From Herpetosiphon aurantiacus DSM 785 (GTDB lineage Bacteria > Chloroflexota > Chloroflexia > Chloroflexales > Herpetosiphonaceae), in NCBI GenBank assembly GCA_000018565.1, contig CP000875.1, forward strand, positions 4,665,199 through 4,729,198: DNA of 64,000 bases, read 5' to 3'. The notes beneath the pieces are model-generated. The model was not told where the DNA came from. It did not search any database and worked only from the letters and a program-made list of their open reading frames with translations. Below are positions 50,973 through 59,706 of this stretch, in pieces. The position numbers and the translations under genes were made by a program. The stretch's first letter is position 1, and each line of letters opens with the position of its first letter.

Positions 50973-51263
50973 TTAATCTTCCATCATTCTATCAACACAA
51001 CCACAGTCATAAGCAGCTTCTTCAACTACTTCTTTTATCGTATCGGTCAGAATACTTCTATTCCCTTCAAAAATTGAAACTGATGGATCATTTTTCGAAA
51101 TCATAAAATTTCCCAACTTATATGCATTCTCTATATCTTCATTTCCCTCTATAATCTCCTCACAAAACTCACACTCCCCTAGAACATTTGACCGAATAGC
51201 TATTTGAGTAGCAATCCGTCGTTGATCCTCTCTCAGTAATTCCAAATTCTTGTGCTGTTCCAT
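50973..51263 (-). CDS. AT-rich orphan protein with paired Cys motifs, 96 residues
   Basis: AAAGGAG precedes ATG 51263. The acidic protein begins MEQHKNLELLREDQRRIATQ (helix), has CEFCEE (Cys31, Cys34) and a C-terminal DCGCVD (Cys87, Cys89). The four Cys could form one metal site, which is inference. The gene is clearly more AT-rich than its neighbours and lies in an AT-rich block bordered by two strong terminators, suggesting recent transfer. I recall a poorly described family with a similar AYKLGN core but cannot name it. No partner gene is adjacent. Confidence 0.6.
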   Translation of the reverse strand: MEQHKNLELLREDQRRIATQIAIRSNVLGECEFCEEIIEGNEDIENAYKLGNFMISKNDPSVSIFEGNRSILTDTIKEVVEEAAYDCGCVDRMMED

Positions 51264-51448
51264 GATGTACTCCTTTTAATTGAAGAAAATTGGTAACCAT
51301 CAAATAGCAGCAAATTATTAACAAGGTATAAATAATGTATCCATACAATCGAGATTATACTTGTATAACGATACGATCCTATCAAACCATAGTAGTAACT
51401 TAACTCATACATTAGTTTGGATATTATTCAGTGTAGTTATTTCATGAT

Positions 51449-51493
51449 AAAAAACGCCCCGTGTTTTGTTCAGAACACGGGGCGTTTTATTTT
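51449..51493 (-). terminator. Rho-independent terminator of the 51517 gene
   Basis: AACGCCCCGTGTT and AACACGGGGCGTT form a perfect stem with an 8-nt loop; A runs on both sides make it bidirectional. The block 51264-51448 is AT-rich with no gene. Confidence 0.9.
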
Positions 51494-51516
51494 AGCCTTG
51501 AAGCGAAGAATTTAAT

Positions 51517-53838
51517 CTAGCGGTAGCGCCATTGTTCGTAGTGTTGGCCGACATTACCCATTTCGACTTGCCAATCGGCGGGATTGCTGGGAGTGTAGGT
51601 CAGCACGCGGCGCTCGAAGGCTTGCACCAACACAGTTTGCTCAACACCACCAACATAGACCTTGGCCCAGTAGGCTTCGCTAATTGGGTAGCCCAAAGCA
51701 AAAACCCAATCCATCACTTGGCCGTTTTGGGTACGGCCATTTTGGCTAACCAAGCCTTGACGATTGACAAAATCCCAGAAGGCGCTAGGGATGTTGTGGC
51801 CAGTTTGTGGCACATAATGCACCAACTTAGCTGCATCAGTTGCAGCGCCAGCATAAGCGCTCACTTTGCCACTACGCGCTAATTGCTGATCGGCGAATTG
51901 ACCAGTACGATCGCTGGTTGCGCCAAGCAAATTGCTAAAACTGGCGTAGGTTGGAGCCGAAGCAGCGCCTAAATCGCCAGCAATATTAATTTGGGCCGGA
52001 CTACGCTGCACATAATTGCTATCGCCAATTTGAATCTGGCCCTGAATCAATTCCTTCGCCAGCAAGCCGTTGGTCACAAACCATTGGCTTTGGCGGTCGG
52101 CCTCGAAATCGCTAATTTCCATGCGCGATTTATCGAAATATTGCACTTGACGCAAACCACCAGGCGCTTGATCGTAAACCTCGGCGCGGGCTTGGCCGCT
52201 GCTCGGCCCCCACAACCAAGAGCGCACTGCTTGGCCACTCGCCACTGGAGCATCGGCATAAGCCCAAACCTTGTTAAAGGCTGGGTCGGCAAATTTGCCA
52301 TTGCTGCGCGTATCGAAGTTGGGCAATTTGTTGCTCGATGAAGTGGTTGGGGTTGGATAGGCCGAAGTTGGCGTGCGGGTCGCCGTGCCAGTCGCGGTTG
52401 CCGTGCGATTAGGATCGCTAGTTGGCGTAACATCATCCTCGAAAGTTGGCGTAATATCATCTTCGAAGGTTGCGGTTGGCTGCATGGTTGGTTCGCCTTG
52501 GTTGGCATTAGTTTTGATCTGGAAGGTCAAGGTGTAATCGATAAACTGATTGCCAACATCGCCAACATTCTTGACCTGCACAAAATAGAAGCCATCGACG
52601 AACGGCGCGAAATCGATTCGCGAATCCAAGCCTGATTCATAATCATCGTTGAAATCGATAATCGTTGTGCCATCGCGATCAGCCAAGACCATCACTGTAT
52701 CAGCACCAACACTGAGTTCCGAGGTAAAGATCGAATAGACTTTGCCAGCTTTGCCAAAGAATTTGACCCAATCGGCATCACCGCGTGGGCACAACCGATG
52801 GTCGGGATGAACTTCGCCAACCACAATCAACGGTGCAATTTCAGGCAAGCCATCCGGCTCGTAGAGATCTTTACAAATTTCAGGGATGAGCGTTGGCGTG
52901 GGGCCATAACTTTCACTATTCAACACCACTGTGTAGAGCGCATCAATAAAGCCGCGTCCGGCGGAATCGCGCACCTTAATGTAGTATTGGCCGTTGGCGG
53001 GCGCACGCCACGATTGAATTCGTGGCTTGATATCGCTGGGATCATTGTTGCGCGGAAAGTCATCGTTAAAGGCCAATTGATTGCCGTTGCTATCGTAAAG
53101 CGTCAACGAAAGATCCAGCCCATCGACCATTTGCGAAACATCGATCGTATAGACTTTGCCCTCTAAACCGCCAAATAAGAGCCAATCTTCGTCGCCAACT
53201 GGACAAATCGCGTGCACTTGCGGCACATCAACTTCAATTCGGCGAGCCTGGCTGCGGGTATTATTTGGCTCAAATTTATCGTTAACCGTGCCACCATTAC
53301 CATCGCAAATCCGCCCAGGCGTGCCAGTATTGGTAGCCGTTGGAGCAGTGGCGGTAGGTGTATTAGTACGAGTTGGAGTTGCTGTTGGCGCTACGACATT
53401 AATAAGAAAATCAACAATTCTTGAACTGGCAACACCTGTAGTATTGCCAGTAGCAGTAACACGAATCCTAAATGTATACGTTTGCAAGGGAGCAGTAGCT
53501 GCAATATTAATTGTAGCCAAAACTGTAACCTGATCACTTGGATTTACCCCTGTCACAGGAGCAATTGCATTAACTGTAATTTGGGGTGGTAATCCCTCTG
53601 GAGCAAATGTAAAATTTGCACTTTCATTAGAGCTACTTAGGCTCTGAATTTGAAATGCAAATTGGCGCGATTGCCCAGGAACCATGGTATCTGCAAAGGA
53701 ATTAGGATCTACGAAAAAATTGACTGTATTCGGGGCTTGCGGCTGGGCTTGGGGTGGCGTTACAGGCCGCGCCCATACACCCAGCGGCGTTAACAAGCCA
53801 GCTAGCACCACGAACATTAATAAACGCGCACGTTTCAT
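51517..53838 (-). CDS. Large secreted protein with Pro/Thr linkers and PPC-like domains
   Basis: A 773-residue exported protein (signal peptide about 1-24, LLTPLGVWA). Residues 40-155 are an Ig-like domain (FAFQIQSLSSSNESANFTF). A Pro/Thr linker follows. Two PPC-like domains come next: KFEPNNTRSQA...DEDWLLF and LYEPDGLPEI...DADWVKFFG, with the EPN/D-W pattern typical of pre-peptidase C-terminal domains. A second Thr-rich linker precedes a C-terminal region (about 520-773) with FDKSRMEI and FALGYPISEAYWAK repeats, shared in style with the 41744 protein. No peptidase domain is seen. ATG 53838 has GGAGAAG upstream; a TTG at 53844 is less likely. Likely surface or matrix protein. Confidence 0.72.
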   Translation of the reverse strand: MKRARLLMFVVLAGLLTPLGVWARPVTPPQAQPQAPNTVNFFVDPNSFADTMVPGQSRQFAFQIQSLSSSNESANFTFAPEGLPPQITVNAIAPVTGVNPSDQVTVLATINIAATAPLQTYTFRIRVTATGNTTGVASSRIVDFLINVVAPTATPTRTNTPTATAPTATNTGTPGRICDGNGGTVNDKFEPNNTRSQARRIEVDVPQVHAICPVGDEDWLLFGGLEGKVYTIDVSQMVDGLDLSLTLYDSNGNQLAFNDDFPRNNDPSDIKPRIQSWRAPANGQYYIKVRDSAGRGFIDALYTVVLNSESYGPTPTLIPEICKDLYEPDGLPEIAPLIVVGEVHPDHRLCPRGDADWVKFFGKAGKVYSIFTSELSVGADTVMVLADRDGTTIIDFNDDYESGLDSRIDFAPFVDGFYFVQVKNVGDVGNQFIDYTLTFQIKTNANQGEPTMQPTATFEDDITPTFEDDVTPTSDPNRTATATGTATRTPTSAYPTPTTSSSNKLPNFDTRSNGKFADPAFNKVWAYADAPVASGQAVRSWLWGPSSGQARAEVYDQAPGGLRQVQYFDKSRMEISDFEADRQSQWFVTNGLLAKELIQGQIQIGDSNYVQRSPAQINIAGDLGAASAPTYASFSNLLGATSDRTGQFADQQLARSGKVSAYAGAATDAAKLVHYVPQTGHNIPSAFWDFVNRQGLVSQNGRTQNGQVMDWVFALGYPISEAYWAKVYVGGVEQTVLVQAFERRVLTYTPSNPADWQVEMGNVGQHYEQWRYR

Positions 53839-53949
53839 AGGCAACTTCTCCGCTTCAAGGCTGGTTGATTTGACAAATGGGTTAAAAAGAGCAGCATCGC
53901 TATTCTAGCCCATTATAACGTCAAATATTGATTTTGGGGCAAGCAAAAA

Positions 53950-54325
53950 AGCATGCCCTCACCCCAACCCCTCGCCCACTGCGGTGGGCGAGGGGCTTTT
54001 CAGGATACCGGGACGGGTCTTGAAGGTGATAGCGGTAGCGCTCCCACTGCGGCGGCGAGGGGCTTTTCGTTTGGCGGTTCCCCCTCGCTCGCTCTGCGGG
54101 AGCGGGGGCGAGCTTCCAAGGGTAGGTTTTAAGATCCCTCACCCCCGACCCCTCTCCCACTGCGGCGGGCGAGGAGCATACCAATGGTCATGCTCGGATG
54201 GTTCCCCCTCGCTCGCTCTGCGGGAGCGGGGGCTAGGGGGTGAGGGCATGGCAATCGACTCCAAAGTTCACCCAATCATTGTTAAAAACCTACCCTTGAA
54301 AGGAGGGGGCTAGGGGGTGAAGGAA
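53950..54325. repeat. Large CCCTCACC-type repeat mosaic (two to three copies)
   Basis: CCCTCACCCCAACCCCTCGCC...GGGCGAGGGG (53952-53998), a diverged copy with CTCCCACTGCGGCGGCGAGG and GGTTCCCCCTCGCTCGCTC (54041-54105), the AAGGGTAGGTTTTAA module (54118), then another full copy ending GGGGGTGAGGG (54237-54246) and GTTAAAAACCTACCCTTG (54282-54299). No gene is supported. Confidence 0.75.
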
Positions 54326-54326
54326 C

Positions 54327-54980
54327 TTAAAGCTGGTTGATCATGCTATTTTCGATAATTGGCTGGGGTGCGCCGTTTTGGGCTACCCGCAGCATGGCTT
54401 GGGCTAGTTGCTCAGTTGTGGTGACATAGTGGGGAATTAAGCGTTTAAACAGGGGATACAGCGGGCTAGTAAGCCTATACATTAGCCGATACCAGCGGGT
54501 TTTGGAAACTACGCCATGTTGAGGTTGGATAAAGCCTGGGCGAAACATATAGGCCGCGCGAAATGGCAAGGCCAATAAGGCTTGTTCAGTTTGGCCTTTG
54601 ACCCGTGCCCACATCGACCGCGAATCAGCATCAGTGCCCGAACCTGAAATATAACTAAAGCTTGATTGTGGGTTTAATCGTGCCAAGGTTTGGGCCACAT
54701 GCAGCGTTAAATCATAGGTAATCGAGCGATAAGCAGCTTCGGTCATGCCTGCCGCCGAAACGCCCAAGCAAAAAAAACAGGCATCATAGCCCACCAATTC
54801 ATGCTCGATTGAGCCGAGTTGATATAAATTACTATGCACAATTTCAGCGAGTTTTGGGTGGCGTTGGCCGGTGGGCGTGCGCCCAACACACAACACTTGC
54901 TCAATCGCTGGATTCAACAAACACTCACGTAATATGCCTTGCCCAATCATACCTGTAGCACCAAAAATTATTATTTTCAT
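54327..54980 (-). CDS. NAD(P)-binding protein, atypical short-chain dehydrogenase
   Basis: The start at ATG 54980 (AAAGGAAATTTTG upstream) gives 217 residues; a longer frame to 55079 lacks support. The N terminus MKIIIFGATGMIGQGILREC is a GxxGxxG Rossmann site. ACFFCLGVSAAGM, SYISGSGTDADSR and later ENSMI fit the atypical NAD(P)H-binding (NmrA/HTATIP2-like) group. The canonical YxxxK catalytic pair is absent, so a redox-sensor role or unusual reductase activity is possible. Stands alone between repeats. Confidence 0.75.
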   Translation of the reverse strand: MKIIIFGATGMIGQGILRECLLNPAIEQVLCVGRTPTGQRHPKLAEIVHSNLYQLGSIEHELVGYDACFFCLGVSAAGMTEAAYRSITYDLTLHVAQTLARLNPQSSFSYISGSGTDADSRSMWARVKGQTEQALLALPFRAAYMFRPGFIQPQHGVVSKTRWYRLMYRLTSPLYPLFKRLIPHYVTTTEQLAQAMLRVAQNGAPQPIIENSMINQL

Positions 54981-55067
54981 CAAAATTTCCTTTTCAAGCG
55001 ATTGCATTAAGCCTAGCACGATTTCCAGGCAAGTAGCCGAATGGTTTATGCGGTTGGCAATGACCTT

Positions 55068-55175
55068 CAGCCCTTTCAAGGGTAGGTTTTAATAAGCATC
55101 ATCATCACCACCCTTCCGTCCCGCCTCAAGGCGGGAGACGCAGAGGGTTTTCATCCCCCTGCACCCCCTAAAGTA
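55068..55175. repeat. AAGGGTAGGTTTTAA module plus double-hairpin element copy 3
   Basis: TTTCAAGGGTAGGTTTTAAT (55074-55093) is followed by CCCTTCCGTCCCGCC, a perfect 7-bp hairpin TCCCGCC-TCAA-GGCGGGA (55119-55136), and GCAGAGGG/CCCCCTGC ending CACCCCCTAAA. Relative to copies 1 and 2 the stem has a T-A to G-C pair change on both sides. Confidence 0.8.
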
Positions 55176-55381
55176 CAATCAGGGAACGACATGCATCCAC
55201 TGATGAACTACAGATTATGCGTTTGACACGAAATAATACGAAAATCACCTTCTCCTGCCGCGAGGGAGCAAACTATGGGTGAGGATATCTCGGCAAAAAT
55301 TAGTGCGAAGAAAAACGGTAGCCGCCAGCAGCAACCCTCGCTATACTGCTTGCAGTCAATCGGTCACACAGGAGTTTGCCC

Positions 55382-55918
55382 ATGCAACAGTTAACTATCG
55401 AACAGATCGCAACGCCGATTGGCGCTGTCGTGATTATTAGCAGCCCTCAAGGCGTAGTTTATTTAGATTTTGGCGATAACCAAGCTCGTTGCCAACGCTT
55501 GCTCAGCCAACGCTATGGCCAATTTGCGCTCATTCCGGCTAGCCAAAATCTATGGGCCGATGCAGTTGCAAGCTATTTTGCAGGCGATCTGCGGGCGCTC
55601 GATGTGATTACGGTGGATCTGGCAGGCAGCGAGTTTCAGTGCAAAGTTTGGTTGGCACTACGCGAAATCGGGGTTGGTCAAACGATGAGCTATGGCGAAT
55701 TGGCGGCCAAAGTTGGCACACCCAGCGCCGCCCGGGCGGTTGGCATGACCAACGGTCAAAATCCAATTAGCTTGGTGCTACCCTGCCATCGCGTGATCGG
55801 AGCCAACAAAAGCCTAACTGGCTACGCTGGTGGTTTGGAACGCAAACGCTGGTTGCTGCGCCACGAGGGTGCTCAATTTAAAGATACGCCTGCCCAAGCG
55901 AGTTTTGAATTAGTTTGA
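55382..55918 (+). CDS. ogt: Methylated-DNA-protein-cysteine methyltransferase
   Basis: A 178-residue alkyltransferase. The active-site motif is LVLPCHRVIG with Cys135; the HTH is FQCKVWLALREIGVGQTMSY (about 85-104) and AARAVGMTNGQNPIS includes the Arg finger region. It removes O6-alkyl groups from guanine in a single, suicide reaction. ATG 55382 (CAGGAG upstream) is chosen over TTG 55376. The next gene, an Ada-AlkA fusion, starts 5 bp after the stop, forming an alkylation-repair operon. Confidence 0.9.
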   Translation: MQQLTIEQIATPIGAVVIISSPQGVVYLDFGDNQARCQRLLSQRYGQFALIPASQNLWADAVASYFAGDLRALDVITVDLAGSEFQCKVWLALREIGVGQTMSYGELAAKVGTPSAARAVGMTNGQNPISLVLPCHRVIGANKSLTGYAGGLERKRWLLRHEGAQFKDTPAQASFELV

Positions 55919-55923
55919 AAGAT

Positions 55924-57393
55924 ATGCTGATGTTAACTGAAATCGAGCCAAGTCTGCCAAGCCACACCGAAATGGTTGCCCACATGCTGCAATCGGATGC
56001 CAGCTATAACGGCAAATTTATTACGGCGGTCAAAACTACGGGCATCTATTGTTTGCCAAGTTGCCGCGCCCGTAAGCCCAAGCCTGAGAATGTTGAATTT
56101 TTTACCAATCCCAACGCAGCTCAAGGTGCGGGCTATCGCGCTTGCAAATTGTGCCGCCCTGATGATTTTTATCGTGGCTTTGACCCTGAGGAACATTTGA
56201 CTGAGCAATTGATTGAAGCGGTGCTGGCCCAACCAGCCGCATTTGCCGATGTCAAGGCCATGGCGCAAACAGCGGGGGTTGGCCAAACCAAATTATTTGA
56301 ATTAATGCGCATTTATTACCACACCACACCCGCCGATCTACTACTACGAGCGCGAATTGAGGCCGCTTGTGGTTTATTGCTCAACACCGATCAAACGATT
56401 ATTGCGATCGCTAATGAAGTGGGCTTCGATAGCTTATCGAGCTTCAATGAAAACTTTCGCAAACACACTATGCTCACGCCTAGCGAATATCGGCGTATAT
56501 CTGAAACTGGGCGATTTAGCCTTGCCTTGCCCAACGATTATCCTAGCCGCCAAATTTTAGGCCAGCTTGGGCGCGATCCAGTTAGCCTGACCGATCAGGT
56601 GGTCGAGCAAACATGGTACAGCACCTGTCGCTTAAATGGGCAAACTGGGGTGTTACTCGCAGTCACTATCACTCCAACCACGGCTGAATGCAGCATCGTG
56701 GAGCAATCAGCCGTAACGCCCAGCGACGTTGCCACGATTCATCGCCATGTTATTGCAGGCTTGGGTTTGAGTAACGATCCCAGTCGTTTCGAGGCCCATG
56801 TTGCCAAATCGCCCGCCTTATTGCCATTAATTGAGCACCAACGTGGTTTGCGCATGCCCTTGGTGCATAATCCATTCGATGCCTTGGTTTGGGCAATTTT
56901 GGGTCAGCAAATTTCGCTGGCGGTGGCTTATCGTTTGCGCCAACGCCTAACCGAGCTAGTTGGGCAACGATTAAATCAAGATTTTTATCTTGCGCCAACG
57001 CCCAATACAATTGCCCAACTAACCGTTGAGCAACTGCTACCCTTGGGCTTTTCCAACGCCAAAGCCCGCTATTTAATTGATACCGCCCAGGCGATTATCG
57101 CTGAAAGCTTGCCATTGGCGAGCTATCACCGCAAATCGGCCACACGGATCGAGCGCGAACTACTAGCGTTGCGGGGCATCGGCCCATGGACAGCCCAATA
57201 TGTACTAATGCGTTCGTTTGGCTTTAGCGATTGTGTACCAGTGGGCGATAGTGGCCTGACCAGCAGCTTACAGGCATTTTTTCAGCTTGAGCAACGCCCC
57301 GATCGCTCGACAACCCTTGCTTTGATGGCAGCATTTAGCCCTTATCGCAGCCTAGCAACCTTTCATTTATGGCAACGTTTGAAGCCAATGTGA
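55924..57393 (+). CDS. Ada-AlkA fusion: metal-sensing AraC regulator plus DNA-3-methyladenine glycosylase II
   Basis: A 489-residue protein with three parts. Residues about 10-85 are the Ada zinc domain (Cys38-like in VKTTGIYCLPSC, then CKLCRP). Residues about 90-200 are an AraC-type HTH (AIANEVGFDSLSSFNENFRK). Residues about 215-489 are AlkA: the N-terminal beta domain and an HhH-GPD domain LLALRGIGPWTAQYVLMRSF with the catalytic Asp in VPVGDSGL. It excises 3-methyladenine and related bases and may activate its own operon when the Ada Cys is methylated. It lacks the C-terminal alkyltransferase domain of Ada, which is supplied by the upstream ogt. A TTG at 55915 overlapping the ogt stop is an alternative start. 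Confidence 0.85.
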   Translation: MLMLTEIEPSLPSHTEMVAHMLQSDASYNGKFITAVKTTGIYCLPSCRARKPKPENVEFFTNPNAAQGAGYRACKLCRPDDFYRGFDPEEHLTEQLIEAVLAQPAAFADVKAMAQTAGVGQTKLFELMRIYYHTTPADLLLRARIEAACGLLLNTDQTIIAIANEVGFDSLSSFNENFRKHTMLTPSEYRRISETGRFSLALPNDYPSRQILGQLGRDPVSLTDQVVEQTWYSTCRLNGQTGVLLAVTITPTTAECSIVEQSAVTPSDVATIHRHVIAGLGLSNDPSRFEAHVAKSPALLPLIEHQRGLRMPLVHNPFDALVWAILGQQISLAVAYRLRQRLTELVGQRLNQDFYLAPTPNTIAQLTVEQLLPLGFSNAKARYLIDTAQAIIAESLPLASYHRKSATRIERELLALRGIGPWTAQYVLMRSFGFSDCVPVGDSGLTSSLQAFFQLEQRPDRSTTLALMAAFSPYRSLATFHLWQRLKPM

Positions 57394-57407
57394 GGGCAGA
57401 AGTTCGT

Positions 57408-57546
57408 ATTTTTGATCCACGAAGGGCACAAAGGACACGAAGAACGTAAAAGTTTGGGTTAATAGGCTAGCTGTTTGGATTACCAACAAATGCGTTAGAC
57501 CAACACATCTCAAACTTAGTGCGCTTCGTGTCCTTCGTGGTTAAAA
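57408..57546. repeat. CTTCGTG-type short-period repeats in inverted pair
   Basis: TGATCCACGAAGGGCACAAAGGACACGAAG (57408-57440, inverse) faces GTGCGCTTCGTGTCCTTCGTGG (57520-57540). The spacer is AT-rich with no gene. Together they could form a large hairpin. Confidence 0.65.
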
Positions 57547-57619
57547 ACTGCCGATCCCCAAAATATCGAGTTTGCGGTACAATAAACTATCGTGTCCTTC
57601 ACTTATGTCTTGTTGAGCT

Positions 57620-59572
57620 ATGCTAAATTTAACTTATGATGTGGTCGTCGTTGGCGGCGGGCATGCGGGCTGTGAAGCGGCTTTGGCGGCTGCTCGTATG
57701 GGTTCGCAAACCCTTTTGCTAACGATCGATCTTGATAAATTGGCGCACATGTCGTGCAATCCATCAATTGGCGGCCCAGCCAAAGGCAACCTTGTGCGCG
57801 AAATCGACGCACTCGGCGGCGCGATGGGGGTCATCACCGACCGCACCTTGATTCAGATTCGGCTGTTGAATGAAACCAAAGGCCCAGCCGTGCAAGCCTT
57901 ACGCGCTCAAAGCGATAAGCGTTTGTATGCCAAGGCTATGAAGGAGTTTCTTGAAGCGCAGCCAAATTTAGCGCTCAAACAGGCCATGGTTGAGCGCATC
58001 ATTCCCTTGGCAGACCAAGCTGATGGGGCGCGTTTTGCCGTCGAAACCCAAACGGGCTGGCAATATCGGGCCAAAGCCTTGGTCTTGACCACAGGTACAT
58101 TTTTGCGTGGCCGCGCGATCACTGGCGAATCGATCATTCCTGCGGGGCGGATGGGCGAGCAACCAGCAATCAATCTTTCGAGCGATCTAAGCCAGTTGGG
58201 CTTTCCACTGGTGCGCTTGAAAACTGGCACGCCACCACGGATTGATGCGCGAACTATCGATTTTAGTGGGCTAGAAATTCAGCCAGGTTCCAGCACGCCA
58301 CTGTATTTTGGCTTTAATTACGATGGTCAGCGGCCTGAATCGTTGGTACATGGCCCGCCCAATCCAATTTACCCTGAACCGATGCTTGATGGTTGGCAAC
58401 CACAATTGCCCTGCTATCATATTTACACTACGCCCGAATTTCACCAGCATATTCGCGATAACTTGCATCGTGCCCCGATGTTTAGCGGGGTGATCGAGGG
58501 GGTTGGGCCGCGCTACTGCCCGTCGATTGAAGATAAAATTGTGCGCTTTGCCGATAAAGAATCGCATGGGTTTTTCCTTGAGCCAGAAGGCTGGGAAACG
58601 CTCGAAATCTATGTGCAGGGCTGCAATACCTCGCTGCCTGAAGATGTGCAATGGGCTATGTTGCGCTCGATTCCGGCTTTACGCAAGGTCGAAATTATGC
58701 GGGTTGGCTATGCGATTGAGTATGATGCCGTCGCAACTGGCGAAATTACCGCCTCGCTAGAAGCCAAACGCCTGCCAAATCTCTTCTTTGCTGGCCAAAT
58801 TAATGGCACAACTGGCTATGAAGAGGCGGGCGCTCAAGGCTTGATGGCGGGGATCAACGCTGCCTTGAAGGTTGCCGAGCGTGCACCATTCATTTTGCGC
58901 CGCGACCAAGCCTATATCGGCGTGATGATCGACGATTTAGTGACCAAGGAAATTCGCGAGCCATATCGCATGTTTACCTCACGGGCCGAGCATCGCTTGT
59001 TGTTGCGTGGCGATAATGCTGATCTGCGGCTCACCCCGTTGGCAGCTGAACTTGGTTTGGTTAGTGCTGAACGCGCTGCCCAGGTTGAGCGCAAGCAATG
59101 GGCAATTGATCAAGCAAGCCAGCAATTGCGCGGCTTGCGCTACACGCCCAGCGCTGAAACCAATGGTCGCCTGCAAGCTGCGGGCATCGAGCCATTGTTG
59201 CAACCAGCTTCAGGCGAAGACATTCTGCGGCGGGTCGGGGTCAAGTATGCCCAACTGGCCGAAGTTCAGCCTGATCTACCAGTGGTTGAGGCCGATGTCG
59301 CCGAGCAAGTTGAGCTAAGCGCCAAATATGCGGTTTACATTGCCAAAGAGCAAGCCTCGGTTGAGCGGGTACGCAAAATGGAAGATCGGCGCTTGCCTGC
59401 CGATTTGGATATTGAGGCGATTCCTAGCTTGCGAATCGAAGCCCGCCAAGTGCTCAAACGCTTCCGCCCAGCAACCTTGGGCCAGGCATCACGCTTGGCA
59501 GGCATCAATCCTGCCGATATTGCCCATCTGCTGATTCATCTCGAACGCCGCGAACGGGCGACGGTGGAGTAG
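57620..59572 (+). CDS. mnmG: tRNA uridine-5-carboxymethylaminomethyl modification enzyme MnmG
   Basis: A 650-residue FAD-dependent protein: FAD site DVVVVGGGHAGCEAALAAAR, HMSCNPSIGGPAKGNLVREI (the conserved Cys loop), RLKTGTPPRIDARTID, and a C-terminal helical tRNA-binding domain (LPADLDIEAIPSLRIEARQVL). Length and motifs are normal. With MnmE it makes cmnm5U34 in tRNA. The ribosome-binding site is weak. No mnmE adjacent. Stop is directly before a CTTCGTG repeat. Confidence 0.95.
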   Translation: MLNLTYDVVVVGGGHAGCEAALAAARMGSQTLLLTIDLDKLAHMSCNPSIGGPAKGNLVREIDALGGAMGVITDRTLIQIRLLNETKGPAVQALRAQSDKRLYAKAMKEFLEAQPNLALKQAMVERIIPLADQADGARFAVETQTGWQYRAKALVLTTGTFLRGRAITGESIIPAGRMGEQPAINLSSDLSQLGFPLVRLKTGTPPRIDARTIDFSGLEIQPGSSTPLYFGFNYDGQRPESLVHGPPNPIYPEPMLDGWQPQLPCYHIYTTPEFHQHIRDNLHRAPMFSGVIEGVGPRYCPSIEDKIVRFADKESHGFFLEPEGWETLEIYVQGCNTSLPEDVQWAMLRSIPALRKVEIMRVGYAIEYDAVATGEITASLEAKRLPNLFFAGQINGTTGYEEAGAQGLMAGINAALKVAERAPFILRRDQAYIGVMIDDLVTKEIREPYRMFTSRAEHRLLLRGDNADLRLTPLAAELGLVSAERAAQVERKQWAIDQASQQLRGLRYTPSAETNGRLQAAGIEPLLQPASGEDILRRVGVKYAQLAEVQPDLPVVEADVAEQVELSAKYAVYIAKEQASVERVRKMEDRRLPADLDIEAIPSLRIEARQVLKRFRPATLGQASRLAGINPADIAHLLIHLERRERATVE

Positions 59573-59575
59573 AGT

Positions 59576-59706
59576 TTTGATCCACGAAGGACACGAAGCG
59601 CACTAAGTTTAGTTCAGTGGTTCTTTGGCATTAATTTAATTAAAGATGTCAAGCTCCCAGCGAATTCAACATTCGTGCTCTTCGCGCTCTTCGTGGTTAA
59701 TCTCAT
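59576..59706. repeat. CTTCGTG-type repeats, partly within cydD
   Basis: TTGATCCACGAAGGACACGAAGCG (59577-59600) faces ATTCGTGCTCTTCGCGCTCTTCGTGGTTAA (59669-59702). The second array, with a 9-nt period, is read as the last codons of cydD on the minus strand. Confidence 0.7.

Noticed and set aside
53950-54325. CRISPR array
   Set aside because: Repeats are not identical, spacers are not of equal length and contain the same words; no cas genes nearby.
57408-57546. Small RNA gene between the Ada-AlkA gene and mnmG
   Set aside because: The inverted pair is a dispersed repeat found at several other sites; no promoter or terminator for a unique RNA was seen.
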